DNA of 64,000 nucleotides from Entoloma clypeatum (Eukaryota > Basidiomycota > Agaricomycetes > Agaricales > Entolomataceae), in the NCBI GenBank assembly GCA_963565915.1, contig OY751486.1:5084001-5148000 (forward strand). Reading direction: 5' to 3'. The notes below the pieces were generated by a model, which did not search any database, was not told the origin of the DNA, and saw only the letters and a list, made by a program, of their open reading frames with translations. Positions 21,380-34,000 of this stretch are shown here, in pieces (within the stretch, counting starts at the first letter, position 1; each line of letters starts with the position of its first letter). The position numbers were made by a program, and so were the translations under genes.

Positions 21380-23660
21380 TCACGCGTTGCGCTTGTGGAT
21401 CACCCGATAGTCGGGGGTCGTCTTCCGCTGATGAAGTTTGGCCAGCTGGTTCGCGACCTCAGGCTCATCTGCTCTCTCAATTTCTCGAGGTGTTTCGCGC
21501 TGTATACCTGATGCATCTGCGCTGTGGGATAGGCCTGGCATGGGTAGGGCCACTGGGGCCACAGCTGCAGGAGCCTCTGGACTTGGTGCAGGAGCTGATG
21601 AGCGAACGGGGTCATTCGAGACAACTGGCGGTGCGGGCGATCCAAGGGAGGGATTGTCGACATGCGGCGCTGCTGATGACGTTTCCCCAGGATCATTTGG
21701 GGGTGACCCCATGACCACGTCGACGTTGGTTGCGATATTGAGCTCAGCCGAGGCAGAAAGTGGGGTCGGGGACTTGGGGCCGACGGGCAGAGTTTGGAGG
21801 ATCGTTGCTGCCGGCGTCCCACCTCTAGGAGGAGGGCCCAAATCGGAAGGGGACCCTCCATCTTGACTGCCAAAGCCCACGCAAGGCAATCTTGGAGACA
21901 TGCCGATGTCGGTCGGAAGCTTCGGCAAGACGGCGGGCCCGACGGTCTGGCTTGGTCCAGTCAGAGATGACGCCGACGCCCCTCCCAGGCTACCAGTTGG
22001 CGATCTGGAGACGATCGTAATGTCGGTCGCCATATTCACCGGCGCCGCCGGGGAGCGCGATCTTGACGCGGCGGGAAATGCTTGGGTGGCAGCTTGGGGG
22101 ATAATGGGAGTTGGAGGGGTCCTTGCATTTTCAGGCTCCATAGAATCTGTGCCTGAACCAGCTTCAACGTCACTGGGGAGGTTGACGTAGGCTTCCAGCA
22201 AGGGTGATGCAGGTGATGGTGGATGACCACCGGGAATTGTCGTCAACGGGGGGGTGGGAGTTGTGACAGCAGGACCAGCAAGTCGGGAAGCGATGAGCGC
22301 TGGAATGCCCATCACCACGTTGGTGACGAAGGCTGTCAGGGAAGGTGATGTGGGCAGAGGCCCAGCGTTCATACCAGATGTACCTGGGACCCCTGTGACA
22401 TTGCTTGGAGTTTTGAATACAGCTGATGTTGAAGGTGGGAGGAGGTTGGTAGCCAACGATGTGCCGTCAATCATCGGGACATCGGGGGATGGAGCCGCCA
22501 CTCGAGAGACAGTTGTTGTCTCCCGAGCCCCCTCGGGTGCCTGCCGTATTGTGTCCCAGACCTGAGCGATGACCCGTTTCATAGCCCTGTGTTCCCGATC
22601 TCTCTCCTCCTCTGACCAACGCTGTCTTGTCAGTTCCTCGAGCAATTCATGATGGGCCTGTTGAAGATTCCCAACTACCTTCTCCCTGTCTTGAAGACAG
22701 TTGTCCAGTTCACATACCGTCTTCTCCAATTCCGCAATCCTCTGGGTATTCATCTGCCGTGGACCGGGCTTGGCCGACACGCTCCGACGACGTTTCGGAG
22801 GGTCTGTCGGTTGTTTCCCATCATTGTTGTCATTGCCGCCAGTCCTTATGCTCTCCTGCCTGACAGAGCGCTTCCCTGAATCAAAATGTAAGCTGATGCC
22901 AGCTGTGATGAACGGCTGTACACACGAGGGTTTGGCTTGCTGCTGCTTGCTGCGCTCGATGCCCTTGACTTTCCACGACCCCCAACACTGCGACTCTGGG
23001 AGCGTCCATGTGGGTCGTTGATGGATTTCCAGTATTCCCGGACGGCGTCCTTGAGGTTGCATCGTTTGTGGGACGTGTGACAGTAATCGCATGCCCCCTG
23101 CCCGCCCTTCAAACATTCGATCTTCCGAGCCTTGATACAGTTTAAACATTTGGCATGAATGACGGTTGTGGGACTGGCGGAACGAGACTGATGCATTTCC
23201 TGGGCAGGAGAAAATCTGTACAGCTAGATGTCACATGATTCAAAGTGGGCCATACCTCATCGCTGTCCATGTCTTCCACTTTCTCCCTGTGGCCATCCTC
23301 CTCCTCATCCTCATCCATCGCATCAGGTTCCACATATGTCGCCTTGGCTTTCCCCTTTCCCGATGTAGGTCCATCTTTTGCAGAGCGTGAAAGCTTGGGC
23401 CGCTTTCGGTGATGATCCGAACCCTCGTCGGCTCCAGTCGTATTCGGGCCAATGATCGTAAGTTTCTGCTTGGTCTGAGATGGCCCGGCGACTGGGGGAG
23501 TCGGGGCGAGCTGGGGGTTGACCGTGACAGTCGCACGAAGGGGCTCTAGGGCCTTAATGTCATCCCATGGAATTGGTTGGTCGTGTCGTAGCGGTTCCTT
23601 CAATAAAGTCATGGCCTGTTTTAAATAATCGGACCGACGGGACCCCCGATTCTTTGACAA
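21380..23660 (-). CDS. Zn-cluster/coiled-coil protein of the KDZ element, long paralogue
   Basis: Exons 23660-23256, 23199-22926 and 22875-21380 on the minus strand; 724 aa, all joins in frame. The N-terminal block SDYLKQAMTLLKEPLRHDQP-IPWDDI is shared with the next gene. An acidic stretch follows, then a six-Cys cluster C-x2-C-x7-C-x7-C-x2-C-x6-C (CLNCIKARKIEC to CDYCHTSHKRC) resembling a fungal binuclear Zn2Cys6 domain. Next is a coiled coil (RIAELEKTVCELDNCLQDRE...ELLEELTRQRW) and a long Pro/Ser/Thr/Ala-rich tail. I expect a nuclear DNA-binding protein. Two GGGCCGACGGG-type motifs lie within the tail coding sequence. Confidence 0.72.
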
Positions 23661-24215
23661 CTCTTGATGTACTTTGTACTGTGTGTAGTAAAGTCACTAA
23701 CAGCTTGCGATCCAACAGAACCTGGAAGACGACATATGTTGAGCTTGCCCAAATCGTCTCTCACACATTGCTCAGGGTGACAAGCATAGAGGCTGATAAG
23801 GTCCTCGAAAGCATTGAGGAGTTGGGAGACATTGTTGTTGGAGGCCATGTGAGATGCGTGAAAAACACTGAGATGAGCAGGGACGAAGGTAAAAAGTTGC
23901 AGCAGAGAAGTCGCATCAGCAAGGGTCACGTGACACCTACCCTCGGTGGGCAGCGGAATGTTGAATGACGGGCCTGCCAGGCCCGACGGGATGGGGTTGT
24001 TCCCATCCCACGGGCTTTGTTCATCCTTTCGGCCGATCCCGACAAGGAAGGGAAAGGTCGGGAAAGCTGAGGTTGCTGCCGGGCCCGACGGGATGGCTTT
24101 GCTCCCATATCGGGGCCTCGGGACTGCAAGGTCGGGACTGGGATTCTGTCAGGAGGCAGAACGTCTCAGATTCCATTCCCAACAGATTCCCATAAACCTC
24201 AAGTCACAGATTCAC

Positions 24216-24295
24216 TAGAATGATAAATACCTACATACCATGTACTACTTTTATCTAGATTGACTAGAATGATAAATACCTACATACTATGTACT
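24216..24295. repeat. Short tandem duplication
   Basis: CTAGAATGATAAATACCTAC followed by ATAC and ATGTACT occurs twice about 47 bp apart. Confidence 0.7.
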
Positions 24296-25394
24296 GTTTG
24301 TATCCTCAGTAGGTGTTGCACGTTTTGCCAGCCCCAGTTCGGAATTCGACGACAGCTTCCGTTTCTTCAATATCCTGTTCATCGGTTGCTGACTGAGTTC
24401 TTCTCTCAGTGCAGTGACTTCTCTCATGAGCAGGCCGATTTGCATTTCGTGACTGTCCTTCATCTGCCGCATCTCTGCTCTGAGCAACCCGACATCCTCA
24501 CGGAGGCTTCCTAGTTCTGCCAGACCGGCATCCTGGTTCCGACGGATTCCCTTGATGTCATTTGCAATGCCTAGCATTTAATGGGGATCAGGTCTGAAAA
24601 CAGAAACCTGCATCAGCAGTCGGCGGTACTCACCTTCCTTCCACTCCGCCCCAATCAGCTCTGGGGCTGAGGAGCGAGCCTTGCCCTCTCTCCGAATGAC
24701 ATCCTGATTTTTCCTGGCCCTTCCTATTGCCCGGGCAACGGACGTGTGGCTACACCATTGCTGTTTCGTGTGGCAGGAAACACATGCCGACCAGGCGGGG
24801 TGCCGATCACAGAGAAGCCGATTCTCCCTGCATGCTGTACATGGCTCCATTATCAAAGCGTCCTGCTGGGGCCCTGGACTGGAGACAGGATTGGACGGAT
24901 GTGGGCGATGTTTCAAAACCCCCGGCTGAGGGGCCTGGCGGATGACCCGATACTGGCCTCTTGCGGTTGCTGCCTAACAGGGGGAACAGGAGTCAAGCAA
25001 GGGTTGGACAGGGAATGTATTGTAAACTCACTGGGGAACCTCTAATACTCCTCTCGTGATTGTCCTCCAACGCATCCCCACATTCTGCGCTTCTAACCGT
25101 TTCTTGCAGCCATTGCTGGGCGATCCCAAGCTGCTTGGCCAATTGAGGGGCTGAGTGGTCCTGCGAGGGGCATGCATGAGGATCGGGGGGGTCGGGAGTG
25201 CAGAAACTCTCGCGCTCAAGTGCTATGGCATCTGGAAGCACAGAACATGTTCCTCGGAGTGAGGCCTTCAGCAGAACGTCATCCCAGGAGATTGGTCGTC
25301 TATCCCGAATTGCTTCCCCAATGATCCGGCATGTGTGACGAATATACTGAGTCTTTGGAAACTGAGCACGGTTTGAGTCGAGAAGAAATTGATA
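24287..25394 (-). CDS. Zn-cluster/coiled-coil protein of the KDZ element, short paralogue
   Basis: Minus-strand exons 25394-25032 (5' end open), 24973-24634 and 24570-24287 join in frame (about 329 codons). The start, SNRAQFPKTQYIRHTCRIIG then RRPISWDDVLL, parallels the N-terminus of the neighbouring long paralogue. The Cys cluster is C-x2-C-x6-C-x8-C-x2-C-x6-C (CTACRENRLLC to CVSCHTKQQWC), the classic Zn2Cys6 spacing. A coiled coil follows (LGSLREDVGLLRAEMRQMK). The first exon is not found; the sequence enters at a good acceptor (TTTTCCCAG). Same strand and order as the long paralogue, so a tandem duplication inside the element is likely. Confidence 0.68.
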
Positions 25395-25816
25395 CTGGGA
25401 AAAGAGGTCAGCTTAGTCGGTATGCTAATAAAGCAAAACATACAACGCGCCGTTGGAGCATCCGCTCTGCCCCGCTGACCAGTTCCTGGGGCTTCTGTGC
25501 GAAATGGAATATTTCGATTTCAAGGCTCGTTTGTATGATGGTCAAGGCAGTGTGACCAAGGGTGTCCTCGTTTTCCATGTGATCGTTCCTCGAGGACGTC
25601 GCGTGGTGGAAGAAGCTGTTTCAACCTCCCTGGCAGGTCAACAGGCTGTGACGGCAGAGATGTGGCCTTTGAGATCACACATCAAGCGACCCTGTGATGA
25701 CGACTCCAGTCACAGGTTGTCATCATTGAATCCGACAGTTCATAGTGAAGGTGAGCCCAGGATTTCCCCTCAATTCAGAATTGACTTAAGTAACAAGCTT
25801 ATAGATCTCTCGAAGT
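25395..25816. other. Possible first exon region, otherwise unassigned
   Basis: Should hold the 5' end of the short Zn-cluster gene (minus) and the promoter of the Ser/Pro-rich gene (plus). I could not place a first exon with confidence. Confidence 0.35.
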
Positions 25817-26530
25817 ATGGCTGATGTTTCACCATCATACAACACACCCCTTCAATCCTTTCCCTTGCCTCCTCTGACACCTGAAGGCTCTGCTGAAACT
25901 GGACCTATGCTTCTGGATGACGATGCCCCAGCGTATTGGAAAACCTTCGACTCACCATCCCCGGCCTTCTCTTCCCCAGGAGACGCTGATTGGAAGGACT
26001 TCGGGTCGCCGATGTCCAGTCCGTCCGATGCCACCGGGGATGGAGATCTCAACTGGAAGGATTTCGGGTCAATTGCTCCTTCGCCGACATGTTCCGCTGC
26101 AAATTCCTCCCAGAGTTGCAGCCCGTCGGGCCCGGGACGCACAGAAATTGGGAGTACCAGTGATAGTCTGCGGGGAAGCCTGCTGTTCAGGTCAGATGGA
26201 TTGCCTGGAGTGACGGATACCCAACTTCCTGCCCTGGACATCCCAGGCCTCTCTCTTGGCACTCCGTCGAGCAGCAATGGATCAATGGGCCGAGGCAGCG
26301 ATACTTCACCAGACTCAGGGCAGCGGGATATCATCGATGTCACAGCATCTCCAGCTATGCCCCAGTTCCCCGTTTTTGACTTCCCAGAAGGACTGAGGCC
26401 CAGTCTCTCCCTGCCGATCCACGGCACCACTCTCGAATTGGCACACCTGCCAGCATTGCCAACAGGCTGCTGCACCAAGCCCTGCTGTGCGCCCCGGTGT
26501 TCCCAGGAACCCCCCGATCTAACCGATGAC
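25817..26530 (+). CDS. Ser/Pro/Asp-rich N-terminal segment, probably 5' part of the Ulp1 gene
   Basis: Open from an ATG at 25817. Low complexity, with two similar acidic-aromatic repeats (ADWKDFGSPMSSPS and LNWKDFGSIAPSP), a Cys-rich patch (GCCTKPCCAPRCS) and an acidic end (LTDDDE). No fold recognised. The Ulp1-like domain begins directly downstream in another frame, and relatives have such a disordered region before the protease, so I infer one gene. The joining intron is unresolved: candidates are either very short or out of phase. A CCGTCGGGCCCGG motif lies at 26126 within the coding sequence. Confidence 0.5.
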
Positions 26531-26549
26531 GATGAGGTTCTGGGGGCCA

Positions 26550-27515
26550 GAAACCCTTCCTGTCCATCGAGGTCCGGCATGGGAAGAAGCCCGTGAAACT
26601 TCCACCTTGGTGTCTCGCGTTCTGGGAACCCATGGCATTGTATTGGAACGATGTCCGCTGGTGGTACAAGGCAGTCAAGAGGCTCAAAGAGGCTGGTGAC
26701 CAAACCACACTCGATTTCATCGCGACTATCCCATGGCATTCCCCTTGTCCGGTTCGTGGCTTCGAAACCTACGACCTCGCCCAATTCGCGACGAAGGCAT
26801 GGCTCTTGGACAACCATGTCGGCATCCTAGCCTGGCTGATCAACCGGGATGTCATGGACTTGGGATTTGAATTCCTAGCACCTGCGTTTCCAATCAGATT
26901 GGGCCGCGAATACCGGCAGTTTCTATCCGACAACCCCCCCCAGACTAAATATCCATTCCTTGACAATATCAGAAACAGACTCAAGACCAGAGCCCTAAAA
27001 CAGGCCGGCTTTTGTCTGCACATTGAGTCAGGCAAGGGCTTACCAGCCGCAGAGGAGCTCGGTAATCACTGGGTTGCGGTTGTCATCGATGTCACGAACG
27101 ATCGGATCCTGTATGGAGATTCTATGGGCGATCCTCCCAGCACGAAGGTCCTCGCGATGCTGAACTGGTGGTTGGAGCCAGCATTTGGAAGCTCATTTGC
27201 AGTCCAGGAGCTGTCTTGCAACCGGCAGGCTGGTGAGTGGAGTTGCGCCGACTTTGCCTGCAACATGATCGCGCATCAGCTCGCACCCGACAAATACCCC
27301 CTTCTCGACGGTGACTCCGAGGAGGAAGCTGTGAGGCATAGGCTGCACCTGTTGTTCCAAACCGTGGAGCGGATTCGTTCTGTGGTATGTGATCTATCCT
27401 TTCTGAGAATACAACACTGATGGTCCTTGGTGCTCAGGATAATACTTGGGTGTATCAATCCCGATTGCCAGTGGCCTCCGCGGGCGGCGTTGTGGGCAAC
27501 CCATCGGGCCCGTAG
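26550..27515 (+). CDS. Ulp1-type (C48) SUMO-protease-like domain protein
   Basis: Exons about 26550-27384 and 27438-27515. The start is not fixed; the frame is clear from about 26550 (KPVKLPPWCLAFWEPM). Catalytic layout of Ulp1 proteases: His in ELGNHWVAVVIDV (27067-27069), Asp in RILYGDSMGD (27118-27120), Gln in LSCNRQ, and nucleophile Cys in EWSCADFACNM (27244-27246). These enzymes cleave SUMO from proteins. Ulp1-like genes are common passengers of large eukaryotic DNA transposons. The final 26 codons come from a repeat that is non-coding elsewhere in the element (34800-34930) and end at the GGGCCC motif. Confidence 0.75.
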
Positions 27516-28300
27516 TCCCCCGCATTTCTTCTGTCAATATTTCCATGTTTGCCTGTCTCGATGTCCAATGTCACCCCGTTTGGTTGTATAGAACTGATGG
27601 CAGGCAGACCCCTGAGATTGACCCGAACTTATCATGCCTATCCTTCTTTGTACTGTTAGTGTGTACATATTCGCAGGTGGACTAATGCAATGAGATTCTG
27701 TGGATGGAATCTCAAGAAGCATGGGACCTCGATCGAGGCTCAATCCAAGAGGTCCTCCATGCATGTTGTCAGGGTCCATTGGCCCCGTCAGGCCAGGATG
27801 AAACTTGCCCCCGTCGGGCCCTCAGCAAATTCCTGAACCTGCCTAGAAATGACTATTCCCATCATTGTTCTGGATCACCCCCGATTGAAATCGGGTCCCG
27901 ATGGCGGCGGGCTTCTCCCCCCGTTGGCCCCGGGGAGATCCCTCGGGAACCCGATGCCGGCCATTGGGTAGCTCATCGGTGCTGTGAGCCCATGTGTTTT
28001 CCATGATCATCACCCATATGTCTTTTCTAGAGGCCTAGAAATAACTATTCCCATCATCGGCCTGTATCAGCCCCTGGTGTAACCACATCCCGACGGCGGT
28101 GGGCTTCCCCCCCCGTCGGCCCCGGGGAGCTCCCCTTGGGAACCCAATGCCCGCCATTGGGTAGCCTGTCGGTGCAGTTGGGCCCATGCATTTTCCATGA
28201 TCCTCTCCCATATATCCGTGCTAGACTTGTGTCAGGTTTTGTCACTGGTGTTGCCCGCCTGTCATGATTGGGAGGGAAGGATGGAAGCATGTCTGTAAAG
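27404..28300. repeat. Cluster of element-internal repeat units around the GGGCCC motif
   Basis: The stretch 27404-27520 resembles 34800-34930 (CAACACTGATGGTCC, GGTGCTCA, CCCGATTGC, then the motif). Two further units at about 27860-27965 and 28050-28175 share TCCCATCAT, CCCGA-GGCGG-GGGCTTC, and CCCCCCGT-GGCCCCGGGGAG. No gene is seen between 27516 and 28400. Confidence 0.65.
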
Positions 28301-28400
28301 ATGCAATCATTCCTTTCTATGTACGAAAGATCCAGCAGAGACCTGTGTTTGTCTACCCTTTTTTGCTATACTACAGGCCTCCCTCCGCCCCAGAAGGTTT

Positions 28401-30890
28401 CTACTTGCGTTGCCGTTTCCATCTTGCGCTGAGATCAAATGGATCAGCACCATTCTTGCTGTCCATCCTTTCCGCAGTCACTTCCTCTCCTTGAATCCTG
28501 GACTTCTTTCTGGGATGTGGGATATCTCGTGAGTGATCGCTGTTGTCTGTCCGTTTCCGCCCCGCTCCATCAGATTGGCCTTTACGGGTGGTAACAGGGC
28601 CAGTGTCCACTATCTCGTCCCGTTTCTTGACCTGTTCAACAATTTCTGCAACTACGATACCTTTCTGCTTCGCCTGTCTTCTGGTTTGCAGTGATTCTCT
28701 GACATCCAGCCTATTCTTCTTGATCATGGGTTGGCCTACTGGGTCTTCTGTGAATGTCTTGTCTTGTTCTTCACTGATCTGGCCGTTGATGATACCAATA
28801 CCCATAGCATTTTCCATCTCTTCAAGTCATTGTCGGAGTCTTTTAGATTCATCGAGGATTGGATTCTGGGCTTCTGATGTCAGGCAGCTCTGATGATGTT
28901 TCATTTGTGCTGGGACGTCAATGGGTGTCGCCATAGAACCACGACTGGACTCCCCAAGTTTGGGCTGCAGCTGAGGATCCACAGGACAAGCCGGCAATCC
29001 AACGCCGGGCCCGACGGCCTGGCAATGCGGCCTCATATGTCCCTTCAGGAGGACCATCTCATCGGACAGGCTCCCAAAGCCCACATCCATCTTTGTCGGT
29101 TCATCCTCTTCTTCCCGCTCGCTGTCACGTTTGCGGTGATTGTGCACCTCAACAGCCCTCACCTCAGCCAGCGCCCCCTCCATCATAATCCCTCCAGTCC
29201 TCATGGCACCCGTTGTAGACCTGCTTTTCTTGTTGTCTCTGTCCATATCATCTTTCCGGCTTCTGCTTATGCCCGCAGCTGTCATTCTTGGAATCCCCAT
29301 CTCCTGCCCACTGTCTGCTTGCTTGCCCATGACTGGCCTCCCCTGCTTGCCATTTTTCCTCTGCCCCTTTTTCTCTGACCTTTTGGCCATGTCATCTTGA
29401 ATATTCTGATCGCCCGCAATGGCCTCGACATAGTCGGCCATGGCCTCTCTCCAGATATGGTGGAATCGGAATGCTTGTCATCCCGCAATCTGCGACTCCC
29501 GCCACAATCGCAGACAGCTGTTAATAGGCTCAACCGTCATTCGACTTGGTTCCTTCAGCTCCACACCATCTGGAAGGAATTCAGAATCAAAGAATGATCT
29601 CGGGCTGTTCATCAGCTTTGCCCAGGGTGGAGTGCATCCAGAGCCTGGATATCTAATGTCTTTTGCAATTGCTTTGTTCGGATGTCAGTGCTTCATTTCC
29701 GAAGGCCACTATAAGTGAATCGGCTCTCACCATAATGTGCCTTCACGAAGCATCTGACAATCTGTTTCTTATCATCCAATTTCGCCTGCAAACAGTCAGC
29801 GGGAATCTGAGGCTCTCCATGAGCATCCCGGTCAAACACAATATCAGCCTTGTGTGTCGACAGTTTACCACCCCGCATCGGAATGATGTTCTTCTCCCCA
29901 TCGGCATTGGCAGCTGTTTCATCATCCGTGAGGTTGTTGCTGATGTACTCATGCCATGCTACTTCACATCCCTTGACAGCATCCTTGTATTCTGGCAAGA
30001 ACGCTTTCTTGCCACGTCCCAGACTGGCATTGTAGTCAAAACTATAATATATGCATTGTTAGATTGTCCTTTGACAAATCTGGTTTACTCACTGTCCGGC
30101 ACAAGCTTCATCATTCGTGTTCCGGTAACCCACCATAACCGTACATTGTGCGCCCAGCTCGAAATACATTCGGCTTGTAAATTCCATGACCATTTTTGCA
30201 GCCTTCTTCTCTGCCATCCTTGTGCCCCCTGCTCAGCTGGCAAACATAAGAGAAAATCTCGGTCACACACTGCTTTCTCCTCTGCCTCGGAGGGCCCTTC
30301 CTAGTCCACTCATCCCGAGCAATCTCCAACTTTTCCCGTTCGTCCTTCAAGGTCGCTTCCGATTGCAGCCAGCTTTGAAGGGCACTCAACTCTTTCTTCC
30401 ACAATCCAAGGAATCTCTTTTGCCCTCCGGGTCTCACCCCATGTTTCTCCAGAACCGTTCTGGTTATCTCAGCCTCCTTGTAATATGCGACCACTGTCTG
30501 AAGGCTGGGTCGATTTCCAGGTCCATATTGAAGCCTTTTTCCTGCCCGTCGCTTCAGCCATTTTCCAAGCTTCTTCCGGAGGCCTTCTCTATCCCGAGGT
30601 TCTAGCTCCATCAGTCTTCTGACACCTTCCTCAAGAATTCCCTTTCTGCCATCAGAATCACTTTCGAACCATCGGTCTTTCAGCTCTGCCACTGCCTCTA
30701 ACTCTTCTCCAGTCCAGACTGGGGCACCTTGGGGAACATTTGTCACATCCTGACCCTCAGGCTCCTCCTCTCCATCGCTCTGTTGATCACTATCCTCCGA
30801 TTGATCGGCAAGTGAGCTGTCAGTCCCGTCATGATCAATGTCACTGGAATCACTCTCCTCATCAATGATTGGGTCGTTCAACTGGGCCAT
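28401..30890 (-). CDS. Large KDZ-companion protein with two in-frame TGA codons
   Basis: Minus-strand exons 30890-30269, 30228-30093, 30041-29731 and 29671-28401 give one frame of 780 codons, interrupted by TGA at 29478-29480 and 28827-28829. It belongs to a family of uncharacterised Agaricomycete proteins found around KDZ elements: acidic N-terminus, LEIARDEWTRKGPP, MAEKKAAKMVMEFTSRMYFE, FDYNASLGRGKKAF, RCFVKAHY, then PWAKLMNSP and LKEPSRMTVEPINSCLRLW. The tail is Lys/Arg/Glu-rich with several nuclear-localisation-like patches. Function unknown; probably accessory to transposition. The TGAs sit in otherwise healthy sequence and look like point lesions. Confidence 0.65.
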
Positions 30891-31045
30891 TTGTGGGGGG
30901 TTTGTCCTTGTCAGGGGGAGGGGCTTTTCTGGTTGCCTGGCTCACCCTTCTTATACAGTTGTTAGCCGAAGATCAGACCCAATTTGCTAGTCAATATATT
31001 TATTTTCCCATCCTGTCAATCATCCAGATCTCCACCCCTCTCAAG

Positions 31046-34000
31046 ATGCCAAACAGGTTCACGGTCGTTGACAAGCCCAAGATTATCCATGTTGCAGGGA
31101 ATGTATATTCAACACCCAAGGGTCCATGCGTAAAGCAAATGACCTGCAAAGTACCTAAAAAACCAGTCCGAGCTAATATTAAAGTACGCCGCATCTCTGA
31201 AAACCCTCTGGAGAAGACAGAACAGCCCAACACCTGGAACTATGACTTCGGTCCTGAAGATCCCCCACTCTTAGTATTTGAACCAGAGCTTGAGTCAACA
31301 TTTACTAGCAAAACCCATACCAAGGTCAGACTCTGTCCTATGCCAACTCCAGCGATAGCTGAGTCTCCTTGTATGTTACAGTCCCAGCATGATTTCATGG
31401 ACGAATGGTTGCCCCGTTGTCTTCCGTACCTTAGGGCACTCGCATTGCGAGATCATCAAGCATCTACTCAATGTGATCAGTGCTCCGCTCCTGCAGCATT
31501 CTGGCATTGTGAGGACTGCTTTGGATGAAATATCTTGTGCCGGAAATGCTGCCGGACCACACACAGTAACCTACCGTTCCATCGAATCCATTACTGGACA
31601 GGTACTCACTACGAACGGGATTGGCTCTCAAATCTCGGTGTTGTTATTCATCTAGGTCACCGGAGCCAGCCCTGTCCTGTTAACAATCCTGTCAAGATTG
31701 CCAGTGAAGTGACATTCGGAGCTGTCCACTCAGAAGCGTTTCGGCATGATATTTATGAATCCCCTTCTGGAACTCGGGACAGGCCATTGGACTGTATCCC
31801 ATTCACAATCGGTCACATCAATGGAATCCACAAGTGCTGGGTAAAACATTGTGGATGTCAAGAGGGTGGTCAAGAGTTTCAGCTATTACAGCTCGGGCTG
31901 TACCCTCTCAGTTATCAGAGGATCGAATCTGCCTTTACATTTGATCTATTGGATGGTTGTCATTTGGAGAACCTCAAATGTCATACATCTGTATATCATC
32001 TTTACACCAAGCTCCGTCGTTTGACCTCAGCAATGTTTCCCCATGCTGTTCCTGTACGTACTCCTGTCGTACCTATTCATCCCTTACACATTGTCCTGCT
32101 TTAGAACCGATATCAAGAACTCTATAGAATCCTCCGACAATGGAGGAACCTCAAGGAGTGGAAATGGAGCGGTGTCATCTATCAGGAGGGCTCCGCCGTC
32201 GGGCCCGGTTCCCTTGCATTGTTTTGTGCCTCTTGTCCTCAGCCAGGGATCAACATCCCTGACAACTGGCAATCTGATCCAGACGCCTTTGCCTACACCC
32301 GGAGCTTTGTCATGGATGGAAATTTCACTGCGTCCCACCAGAGGCGAAACAACGCTGTTCCCGAGAAATGTCTAACTGATGGCCATCTCTACATGGTCAG
32401 CGAAACCAAATATCAATGTCATCTTGCTTCTGCAAAGGAATACAAGGAGGTAATGGTCTTTTCACTCACTTCTGCTCTGTGATTCAACATCTGTAGCCTT
32501 CAACATGTAACGAGCACCATGCTATCACTGATAAGTTTGTCAAGCACAAGGGCCAGGACGTCACTGGGATCGGCGCCACGGCATGCGCCCAGCATGGTGC
32601 ATTTCTCCCGACAGGAGTTGTTAATTTTCAACTTGGAGAAAGGTATTCATCACCTATCAATCACTCCTATTCATTCTGTAATGTGTTTTTGTGGTGAAAA
32701 CAGACAAAAGAACATGGACTACTCCTTGTGCCATGGAATTAATAATAGCAACATCGGGGACATTGACAGATTGATACTGTATTATGATGTCATCTGCCAG
32801 TATTGCGTCTACCTGTTGAGAAGGGTAAGAGAGGGAAAGATGTTCCTCCCTAACCCCTTGGAAAGAACAATTTACTATGGCATTGGCGCCTTCCACATTT
32901 CCGGTCATATTCCCCGATGTTTCCCCCGATTCTCACCTCAATTCATCCCTGGTGCTGGAGTCATTGATGGCAATATTCTGGAGACCCTCTGGGCTGTGCT
33001 CAATCAAGTATCCCCCAGTACACAGACTGCCACTCTTGCAGCTCGAACAGAACTCCTGGATCACCACATCCTTGATTCAAACTGGAAAAAGATCATAAAC
33101 ATAGGTATGCAAGCACCCAATATTGCCCCTCTAGTCAATCACCCTCTTTTTGACAGTTCCCACAATTTCCAAAAAATATCGGAAAGCCATACTCGGCGCA
33201 GAGCAGAGTGCAAGATATCTGGAAGAACTGTCGGAGAATATCGATCCCCAGTCTCTGAAAAAGTGGGAGAAACAAATGTCGGAGGCACAGGCCAACCGAA
33301 CGTCTGACATAGGGGCCATGGACATTTTCGATACTCAGCTGGAAAATGGTGATGAATTCATTTCTCTATGCGCACTGTATACTAACCGCCAGGTGTTCAT
33401 AGCACCAACATGTGCTGAAAAACAGCTGGAACTCATTGTGGAGGAGGCCCAGTCATCACATCTACGGGGTTGTACATCTTGGATTGTTGAGGGCTTGGAG
33501 ATTCAGCAATTACAGTATGCCGATCTTTGGCCCAAACTGGAGTCGCACTTCTGACATACTAGGCAGACTAGTACTACACTCCGATGCTCGAAAGCTACGA
33601 ACCAAGGTCACTCCAGATCAAGAGCTTACATTGGCAAGAAAGCGTCAAGCTCTTGATGAGCGGATCGATCGACACCAGGACCAGGCTGAGAAATATCTAC
33701 CAGGAAGGGCAGTTGACAAGATTCTCTATCCCACTGACAATGGGTCTGATGAGGATTGGGCAACTGATGATGAGAGTGAAGCTGATGATGATCAGCCAGC
33801 AGCTGCGGCCAATATTCCATTCACCTTCTCTGCAGCCCTACCTTCTCAGCTGGCCGTTCTCGCTGACAAGAAGTCCATCTATCTCCCTTCCACAATTGGC
33901 TATGAGAGGTGTAATGAAATGGGCCTCCAACACCTCGTTCGCAATGAGCTCTCGCTCCGACAAGGCCAGGCAAATGATGCTTTGCAGGCCATAAGACTGG

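Noticed and set aside
28827..31528. Reading the in-frame TGAs as recoding (selenocysteine or readthrough)
   Set aside because: No recoding signal is seen, the same lesion type occurs in unrelated retroelements, and neighbouring CGT-to-TGT change at 63465 fits mutation better.
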